DNA from: Sphingobacterium sp. SGG-5
GTDB taxonomy: Bacteria > Bacteroidota > Bacteroidia > Sphingobacteriales > Sphingobacteriaceae
Direction of reading: 5' to 3'
DNA length: 64,000 nucleotides
NCBI RefSeq assembly: GCF_011043525.1
Contig: NZ_JAAKGO010000012.1
Coordinates: 1-64,000, forward strand
Shown here: one piece after another, positions 58,700 through 64,000 of the stretch
How the letters are laid out: every line of letters starts with the position of its first letter
Position numbering within the stretch: position 1 is the stretch's first letter
Notes under the pieces: generated by a model
Seen by the model: only the letters and a program-made list of their open reading frames with translations
Told to the model about the DNA's origin: nothing
The model's database searches: none
Made by a program: the position numbers and the translations under genes

Positions 58700-59782
58700 T
58701 TATTTTGGCGCTTTATACAATAGTATCAGACCGACCAACAAGAAAGTCACATTCGGGATCAATACGGCGAGCAAAGGATGCAGTCCTCCCTTTAATGCAA
58801 ACATCGTTGAAAACTGATTAAAAACAAGATAGGTAAAGCTCAAACCTATTCCAATACCTAAACTCAGGCCGATACCGCCACGCACTTTCTTGGAGGACAA
58901 TGACACCCCCATCAGCGTTAGAATAAAGGCCGAAACGGGATTGATCCAGCGCTTGTACTTTTCCAGCAACAGCTCACTCATCATTCCTGTCCCTCGGATC
59001 TCTTCTTTTTTAATACGCTCATTCAACTCATCGGTAGTTAAGGCCGTGAAAATATTCTCATATACCTCAAAATCCTGGGGTCGCATGTCTAAGGTCGTAT
59101 CCTGTTTTTCCCCTTTAACCATTTCTTCTTTCAGGCCGTTGATAATACGATTCGTGTAATTCTCCATGCGCCATTTCCCCGATACAGAGTCCCACGCAAC
59201 CCGATCCGCCATCAGCTTCTCTTTCAGTTCCAGGCCATCAAACTTTTCCAGAATAAAATTATAGCCAATCGACCGCTGGGTGTCAAAATTATCAATATAC
59301 ACATACGTATTACTGTCAATCTGCATGTGCGTTGAGGACGTTGAAGAGCTCACCTTTTGCGGGTGTACATAAACATTCTCGAAATTTACCTTCTCTTTAT
59401 TCGTAAAGGGTATGATATATAAATTCGATATTAAAGTAAAAGCAAAAATAATAAATGCGGAAATCATATAAGGCCGCAGAAAACGGTTAAAGCTCATACC
59501 ACCACTGAGGATAGGTACGATTTCGGTCTGGTCGGCCATCTTGGAGGTAAAAAAGATAACGGCGATAAAATTTATCAGCGGGGTAAGCATGTTTAAGAAA
59601 AAGGGAACACTACCTATTGCATAATAATGAAAAATCACCTGCGTCATTGTCGCTTTGTTCTTTAAGAAATCGTCCAGCTTTTCCGAAATATCGAAAATAA
59701 CGATTATGACCACGAATATTCCTACCGTAAACAGGAATGTCGTCAGGTATTTCTTAATAATATAACGATCAATAATATTCAT
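58700..59782 (-). CDS. LptF/LptG family LPS-export permease (YjgP/YjgQ)
   Basis: 360 residues from the ATG at 59782, which overlaps the tgt stop as ATGA; the frame runs on upstream inside tgt and is not used. Three N-terminal helices (MNIIDRYIIKKYLTTFLFTV onward), a large periplasmic beta-jellyroll region and three C-terminal helices (from LTLMGVSLSSKKVRGGIGLS) match LptF/LptG. With LptB and LptC it extracts lipopolysaccharide from the inner membrane. Whether it is the F or G subunit cannot be told from the sequence alone. Coupling to tgt explains its expression from the tgt promoter. Confidence 0.9.
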   Translation of the reverse strand: MNIIDRYIIKKYLTTFLFTVGIFVVIIVIFDISEKLDDFLKNKATMTQVIFHYYAIGSVPFFLNMLTPLINFIAVIFFTSKMADQTEIVPILSGGMSFNRFLRPYMISAFIIFAFTLISNLYIIPFTNKEKVNFENVYVHPQKVSSSTSSTHMQIDSNTYVYIDNFDTQRSIGYNFILEKFDGLELKEKLMADRVAWDSVSGKWRMENYTNRIINGLKEEMVKGEKQDTTLDMRPQDFEVYENIFTALTTDELNERIKKEEIRGTGMMSELLLEKYKRWINPVSAFILTLMGVSLSSKKVRGGIGLSLGIGIGLSFTYLVFNQFSTMFALKGGLHPLLAVLIPNVTFLLVGLILLYKAPK

Positions 59783-60909
59783 AGCCGCTGTCCTAATACC
59801 TTTACCATCTTTTCTTTCCAATCGTAGAAGCTTCCATCGATGATTTTCTCACGCGCCTGCCGCACTAGCCACAGGTAAAAATGGAGATTATGCAAGGAAG
59901 CGATCTGCGCCCCCAATATCTCTTGTGACTTGATAAGATGCCTTAAATAAGCCTTTGAATACACTTGGTCAGTCCTTAAATCGCTCTCTACTTCTAGGGG
60001 TGAAAAATCATCTTTCCACTTCTCATTTTTGATATTGATGATACCTTGACGGGTAAAAAGCATGCCGTTTCGCGCATTGCGGGTGGGCATGACACAGTCG
60101 AACATGTCAATCCCTAAGGCAATGTTCTCCAGGATATTGATCGGCGTCCCTACCCCCATCAGATAACGTGGTTTATCCTGCGGGAGAATGTTGGTCACCA
60201 CTTCTGTCATCGCATACATTTCCTCCGCCGGTTCGCCAACCGAAAGCCCACCTATGGCATTGCCATCCCTTTCGAATGAAGCAATAGTCTCTGCAGACTG
60301 CATACGCAAATCTTTGTAAACGGACCCTTGTACGATTGGAAACAGCGTTTGGTCGTATCCATATAACGGCTCTGTGGCATCAAAACGGTCGCAACATCTT
60401 TTGAGCCATCGGTGCGTCATGTCTACAGAACGTCGGGCATACTGGTAATCGCAGGGGTAAGGTGTACATTCATCAAATGCCATGATAATATCCGCACCGA
60501 TAATACGTTGCGTATCCATCACATTCTCCGGTGTAAACAAGTGTTTTGAACCGTCTACATGCGATCGAAAGGTCACCCCTTCTTCCTTGATCTTGCGTAC
60601 TTCTGTTAAGGAATAAACCTGATAGCCGCCCGAGTCTGTCAGTATCGGTCGAGTCCACCCATTGAATTGATGCAAACCTCCCGCCTTATTCAACACGTTC
60701 AATCCTGGACGCAAGTATAAATGGTAGGTGTTTCCCAAAATAATCTGGGCCTCGATATCTTGTACGAGTTCATGCTGATGTACAGCCTTAACGGTACCCG
60801 CCGTACCCACCGGCATGAAGATCGGTGTCTCGATCGAACCGTGTGCAGTCTCCATTAATCCAGCACGTGCTTTTGAAAATGTATCTTGAGCCTGAAGCGT
60901 AAATTTCAT
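59779..60909 (-). CDS. tgt: tRNA-guanine(34) transglycosylase (queuine/preQ1), zinc cysteines missing
   Basis: 376 residues. It exchanges guanine-34 for preQ1 in GUN-anticodon tRNAs. The barrel motifs are intact: TDSGGYQVYSL (catalytic Asp), ADIIMAFDECTPYP, IGGLSVGEPAEEM, YLMGVGTPINIL and FDCVMPTRNARNG (second catalytic Asp). In the usual zinc site (C-x-C-x2-C ... H), the three Cys positions read Ser, Leu and Asp in ESDLRTDQVYSKAYLRHL, while the His in SLHNLHFY remains. The gene is the first of an operon with lptG and an EamA transporter. A -7 box lies 18 nt upstream. Confidence 0.93.
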   Translation of the reverse strand: MKFTLQAQDTFSKARAGLMETAHGSIETPIFMPVGTAGTVKAVHQHELVQDIEAQIILGNTYHLYLRPGLNVLNKAGGLHQFNGWTRPILTDSGGYQVYSLTEVRKIKEEGVTFRSHVDGSKHLFTPENVMDTQRIIGADIIMAFDECTPYPCDYQYARRSVDMTHRWLKRCCDRFDATEPLYGYDQTLFPIVQGSVYKDLRMQSAETIASFERDGNAIGGLSVGEPAEEMYAMTEVVTNILPQDKPRYLMGVGTPINILENIALGIDMFDCVMPTRNARNGMLFTRQGIINIKNEKWKDDFSPLEVESDLRTDQVYSKAYLRHLIKSQEILGAQIASLHNLHFYLWLVRQAREKIIDGSFYDWKEKMVKVLGQRL

Positions 60910-60926
60910 ACCGTCTAAATCAGCTG

Positions 60927-60934
60927 CAAAAATA
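60927..60934 (-). promoter_or_regulatory. -7 element of the tgt operon promoter
   Basis: TATTTTTG on the minus strand fits TAnnTTTG and ends 17 nt before the tgt ATG, giving a leader of about ten bases. The divergent glycosyltransferase promoter is about 85 nt away. Confidence 0.55.
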
Positions 60935-61017
60935 CGAGAAAAATCCGAGCTACGGTTATTTGGATGACTTAATTAGTAATTCTTAACGATTCCCCGATGA
61001 ATATGAAAAGAACACCT

Positions 61018-61025
61018 TATCTTTG
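61018..61025 (+). promoter_or_regulatory. -7 element of the glycosyltransferase gene
   Basis: TATCTTTG fits TAnnTTTG and ends 10 nt before the ATG at 61036, so the leader should be only a few bases long. Confidence 0.55.
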
Positions 61026-61035
61026 ACCCATTACT

Positions 61036-62178
61036 ATGAGTCTACAGTTAAGTATCGAAATCGATCTACCGGTGATAGCCTATGCATTATTGGGCATACT
61101 CACCTTTATACAGCTCTATTACATTCTTTTTGTCTACGGTAAACTGGCTTTGTACAAAGTTAAATCCTACCAACAGCAGATTACCCTTTCTCCCGTTTCT
61201 GTCATTATCTGCGCACGCAACGAACACGATAACCTGGAAAAGTTTTTACCCGTCGTTCTCACCCAGGATTACCCCGACTTTGAGGTCATCGTGGTTAACG
61301 ATTGTTCATCCGATGAAAGCAAGTGGTTATTACAGGGACTGGAAAAAGAATATGCACATCTCCGGATTGTCGAAATCAAAGAACATATCCAACTTAAACA
61401 CAGCAAAAAATTTGCCCTGACTTTAGGGATCAAGGCAGCCAAACACGATAAACTAATATTAACAGACGCCGATTGCCAGCCGGATAGCAATCTTTGGCTA
61501 AAAGAGATGAGTGGTGCATTTAATGAGGGAAAAGAGATTGTTTTAGGCTATTCGCCTTACTTTAAAACTGAAGGCTTCCTCAATAAGGTTGTCCGCTTCG
61601 AAACTACACACACGGCCATGAGCTATCTTTCCTACGCGCTCAAAAGAAATACCTATATGGGCGTAGGTAGAAATTTAGCTTACACCAAAACGTTATTTTT
61701 TCGAGGAAAGGGTTTTAATGCACATATGCATATCAAATCGGGAGATGATGATCTCTTTGTGAATAACAATGCGACTCCGACCAATGTCAATTTATCCATA
61801 CATCCGGATGCACACGTCTATTCCGAAGCAAAAAGCTCTTGGAAGGCCTACAACAAACAAAAGGCACGGCATGTCGGCGCTTCGACATTATATAAAAACA
61901 AGCATAAAAGGATGCTCGGCACGCAATTGATTTCCGCAGTCTTGTTTTATCTGATGGTTATTGTATGTCTGTCTCTATCCCCTTCGCTTTGGTATTTTGG
62001 GGCAGGCGCTTATCTTTTACGGCTCATAAGTCAACTTATCGTATTTAACAGTATCTATAAAAAGCTCGCCGTAAAGGACCTGCTCATTTGGTTACCGCTA
62101 TTAGACCTCTTTTACTATTTTTATATTTGTATCAACGGCTTATTTAACCGACATAAAAAACAAGCCTCCTGGAAGTAA
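61036..62178 (+). CDS. Membrane-anchored GT2 family glycosyltransferase
   Basis: 380 residues. One N-terminal TM helix (about 10-32) precedes a GT-A domain: SVIICARNEHDNLEKFLPVV, then EVIVVNDCSSDES, the nucleotide/metal motif LTDADCQPDSNLW and the later GDDDLFVNN. A QxxRW-like motif appears as QKARHVG. Two or three C-terminal TM helices end the protein. It resembles polyprenyl-linked or cell-surface glycan synthases; donor and acceptor are unknown. It begins a short operon with rsmG (12 nt downstream). Confidence 0.88.
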   Translation: MSLQLSIEIDLPVIAYALLGILTFIQLYYILFVYGKLALYKVKSYQQQITLSPVSVIICARNEHDNLEKFLPVVLTQDYPDFEVIVVNDCSSDESKWLLQGLEKEYAHLRIVEIKEHIQLKHSKKFALTLGIKAAKHDKLILTDADCQPDSNLWLKEMSGAFNEGKEIVLGYSPYFKTEGFLNKVVRFETTHTAMSYLSYALKRNTYMGVGRNLAYTKTLFFRGKGFNAHMHIKSGDDDLFVNNNATPTNVNLSIHPDAHVYSEAKSSWKAYNKQKARHVGASTLYKNKHKRMLGTQLISAVLFYLMVIVCLSLSPSLWYFGAGAYLLRLISQLIVFNSIYKKLAVKDLLIWLPLLDLFYYFYICINGLFNRHKKQASWK

Positions 62179-62190
62179 GACAAAAGCAGT

Positions 62191-62832
62191 ATGGTAAATC
62201 CAACAGTAGACATTATATACCGATACTTCCCACATTTAGGGAAACAACAAAAAGAACAATTCGCTCAATTAGGTGATGTTTACCCTTTTTGGAATGATCA
62301 GATCAATGTGGTATCCCGTAAAGATATTGAAAGCCTCTACCTGAAACACGTATTGCATTCACTCGGTATTGCAAAGTTTTTGACGGCGCTTGCTCCGGGC
62401 ACCCGGATATTGGATGTAGGTACTGGCGGTGGTTTTCCCGGTATTCCCTTGGCTATCTTGTTTCCGCAGGTTGAATTTCATCTGATCGATTCGATCGGAA
62501 AGAAAATCAAGGTGGTGAATGAGGTAAGCAACGCGCTGGAACTTAAAAATGTCAGAGCAGACCACATTCGTGCAGAACAACTGCACGAAAAATATGATTT
62601 CGTCGTCTCACGGGCCGTAACAAGATTAAGTGAATTTCTTCCCTGGGTGAGGAACAAATTTGATCGAAAAGATAGAAATGGCATTCCCAACGGTATTCTC
62701 TACCTAAAAGGTGGAGATCTACGCGAAGAGATACAAGAAGCCAGGGCAAAAGCTGCTGAGCTTCACCCATTATCTGCTTATTTTAAAGAAGACTTTTTTG
62801 AGACAAAATATCTGGTGTATATCCCCGTATAG
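62191..62832 (+). CDS. rsmG: 16S rRNA (guanine527-N7)-methyltransferase
   Basis: 213 residues. The SAM motif ILDVGTGGGFPGIPLAIL and the GidB-specific segments WNDQINVVSRKDIESLYLKH and FVVSRAVTRLSEFLPW are all present. It methylates N7 of G527 in the 530 loop; loss gives low-level streptomycin resistance in other bacteria. It follows the glycosyltransferase by 12 nt and is convergent with the lytic transglycosylase (9-nt gap, no terminator room). Confidence 0.95.
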   Translation: MVNPTVDIIYRYFPHLGKQQKEQFAQLGDVYPFWNDQINVVSRKDIESLYLKHVLHSLGIAKFLTALAPGTRILDVGTGGGFPGIPLAILFPQVEFHLIDSIGKKIKVVNEVSNALELKNVRADHIRAEQLHEKYDFVVSRAVTRLSEFLPWVRNKFDRKDRNGIPNGILYLKGGDLREEIQEARAKAAELHPLSAYFKEDFFETKYLVYIPV

Positions 62833-62841
62833 GTTCTTTTA

Positions 62842-63591
62842 TCAAATATTATAGCCGTATTTTGCTGGTTTTTCTATAATCTCTTTCATAGAGACTAATT
62901 TATAAACATACGAACCGGTTTCGCCATTTAACGCCAGCTGATAATAGTTATTTTCGTTTTGCCGCCGCATAGACGACTTGAGTCTACCCTCACCTAAATT
63001 ATAGGCGGCAGCTACTAAAGTCCAATCACCAAATATTGTATACAGACGGTTTAAATAGCGAGCCGCTGCATGCGTGGATTTAACCAAATCCTTGCGCTCG
63101 TCAACATTTCCATTGACCTTCAAACCGAATAAACGGGCTGTTGCCGGCATAAATTGCCAATAGCCACCGGCACCACGATGAGAACGTATACGTGGATTGA
63201 GTCCACTTTCGACTAACGGGATATATTTAAAATCTTCCGGAATATCATGAGACTTTAAAATTTCGGCTATTTTGGGCAAATGCTTCTCCGCTTGTTGGTG
63301 CAACCGATAAGATTGATGCTTTTTGAACGAGAACATAGCCAGATACTTCTTGAGCTTTCTCTTAACCTTTTGATTTTCGATGGGTAAGTTCTCGTCAGCA
63401 AAAGCGATTACCGTATCATCTTCTTCCGATGCAATGGCGTTTTTCTTCTCTTCTACTTTCTTTTCCGCAAATTCAATCAACTTCTTTTTGTAGGGATCTT
63501 CTATAGGATCTACGTGTGGTGTAGAGTATAATCTTGACAAAACGAATAATGACAAGACGAACCCGGTACATAAGATTTTCTTTTTTATCAT
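62842..63591 (-). CDS. Lytic transglycosylase, SLT domain (MltD-like, no LysM seen)
   Basis: 249 residues. A signal peptide (about 1-23) and a charged linker precede the SLT domain (about 105-245). The catalytic Glu lies in IPLVESGLNPRIRS. GYWQFMPATARLFGLKVN and AAAYNLGEGRLKSSMR are standard MltD/SLT motifs. It cleaves peptidoglycan with formation of 1,6-anhydro-MurNAc. No LysM repeats follow, so it is shorter than MltD. The promoter TTTG-N20-TACCTTTG lies upstream, giving a leader of about 65 nt. Confidence 0.9.
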   Translation of the reverse strand: MIKKKILCTGFVLSLFVLSRLYSTPHVDPIEDPYKKKLIEFAEKKVEEKKNAIASEEDDTVIAFADENLPIENQKVKRKLKKYLAMFSFKKHQSYRLHQQAEKHLPKIAEILKSHDIPEDFKYIPLVESGLNPRIRSHRGAGGYWQFMPATARLFGLKVNGNVDERKDLVKSTHAAARYLNRLYTIFGDWTLVAAAYNLGEGRLKSSMRRQNENNYYQLALNGETGSYVYKLVSMKEIIEKPAKYGYNI

Positions 63592-63660
63592 TCACTCCCT
63601 TAATGCTATTCCTTCCACGATACGCCGTTCAAAAAATAGCTTGGTTCATTTATGAATTGT

Positions 63661-63692
63661 CAAAGGTAAGTACTATTTATTTAAATTACAAA
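63661..63692 (-). promoter_or_regulatory. Promoter of the lytic transglycosylase gene
   Basis: On the minus strand TTTG (63692-63689) and TACCTTTG (63668-63661) are 20 nt apart, a full Bacteroidota -33/-7 match. Confidence 0.72.
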
Positions 63693-63800
63693 CACTTACA
63701 ATATGCTTAATGACCACCGCCCCTTCAAAACCGACTTTATACACCTTAAAACGCAGAAAAGTGCGAATGAAAAAAACTTCCCTTTTCCGAAAGATTTCCG

Positions 63801-63808
63801 TACCTTTG
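63801..63808 (+). promoter_or_regulatory. -7 element of the right-edge gene
   Basis: TACCTTTG fits TAnnTTTG and lies 22 nt before the ATG at 63831. Confidence 0.5.
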
Positions 63809-63830
63809 TACCTCATTTTGATATAAAATC

Positions 63831-64000
63831 ATGCCATTCAAAAATCAACGGAACAGTCGTGAGGACAACTCCAGAAAACAGCGAGGCACCTCTACCCGCT
63901 TCAAATCCCAAGGTCAATCCAGCAGAAAAAGTTCACCTTTTAAAGAGGGTGACTCATTCGGTAAGGAAGAAAACAAGACCTACGGAAAGCCGTCAAAATT
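63831..64000 (+). CDS. Start of a gene with a disordered basic N-terminus (cut by window edge)
   Basis: 56 codons are visible from the ATG at 63831. The peptide is rich in Arg, Lys, Ser, Gln and Gly (MPFKNQRNSREDNSRKQRG onward, later FKSQGQSSRKSSPFKEGD) and has no fold motif. Such extensions precede the catalytic domain of Bacteroidota RsuA/RluB-type pseudouridine synthases and of some helicases. A pseudouridine synthase is my first guess, but nothing in the visible part proves it. A clear -7 box upstream supports this being a true gene start. Confidence 0.5.
   Translation, partial: MPFKNQRNSREDNSRKQRGTSTRFKSQGQSSRKSSPFKEGDSFGKEENKTYGKPSK

Noticed and set aside
1..64000. tRNA, rRNA, CRISPR arrays, insertion sequences, prophage or integrative elements
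   Set aside because: I found no cloverleaf-like segment, regularly spaced repeats, transposase or integrase motifs, or attachment-site duplications in the intergenic regions.

Overview
This 64 kb window reads as chromosomal DNA of a Bacteroidota bacterium, most likely family Sphingobacteriaceae (Sphingobacterium, Parapedobacter or a relative). The base composition is moderately AT-rich. Promoters carry the phylum-specific -7 box TAnnTTTG, there are three SusC/SusD pairs, and there are FecI/FecR-type sigma/anti-sigma pairs, BACON domains and a DUF6377 regulator. I see no rRNA, tRNA, CRISPR array, insertion sequence or prophage.

Layout. (1) 1-11534: polysaccharide utilisation locus 1 (PUL1) on the minus strand. 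It runs from SusC through SusD, two discoidin-like surface lipoproteins, a beta-propeller glycosidase-like protein and a GH43 enzyme to a GH20 hexosaminidase cut by the window edge. A FadR-type GntR regulator is transcribed divergently. A textbook promoter and a 6-bp inverted repeat lie in the shared region. (2) 11640-15302: arfB, a repeated hairpin element, a small membrane protein, a TPP riboswitch with its terminator, then an ECF sigma factor, a divergent anti-sigma factor and a DUF4374 lipoprotein. (3) 15310-22290, convergent: an operon resembling the Bacteroides XusABC xenosiderophore system (TonB receptor, DUF4374 lipoprotein, PepSY membrane protein) plus an extra OM beta-barrel. (4) 22404-25571: DEAD-box helicase, a second copy of the hairpin element, miaA and a pRiA4b ORF-3-like protein. 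(5) 25716-36482: PUL2, with a DUF6377 regulator, two paralogous BACON lipoproteins, SusC, SusD and a secreted calcineurin-like phosphoesterase, and no glycoside hydrolase. (6) 36569-39049: pdxA-cca. (7) 39186-46271: PUL3, with ECF sigma, FecR, STN-type SusC, SusD and a small lipoprotein, and no enzyme. (8) 46408-64000: mostly housekeeping genes: rsmA, a D-2-hydroxyacid dehydrogenase, a UbiA-like protein, acs, a DUF72 protein, the complete mrpABCDEFG antiporter operon, a tgt-lptG-EamA operon, a GT2 glycosyltransferase, rsmG, a lytic transglycosylase and the start of one more gene.

How it fits together. Three outer-membrane glycan systems use three regulatory designs: GntR, DUF6377 and ECF/FecR. 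They sit beside an iron- or metallophore-piracy island that appears to have its own ECF pair. The most unusual points are a convincing TPP riboswitch with no thiamine gene behind it; two copies of a hairpin element whose stems covary around an invariant UCCCC loop; a second XusB-like lipoprotein encoded with the sigma pair; a PUL whose only enzyme is a phosphoesterase; a tRNA-guanine transglycosylase lacking its zinc cysteines; and a miaA gene with no conventional start codon where its protein should begin.
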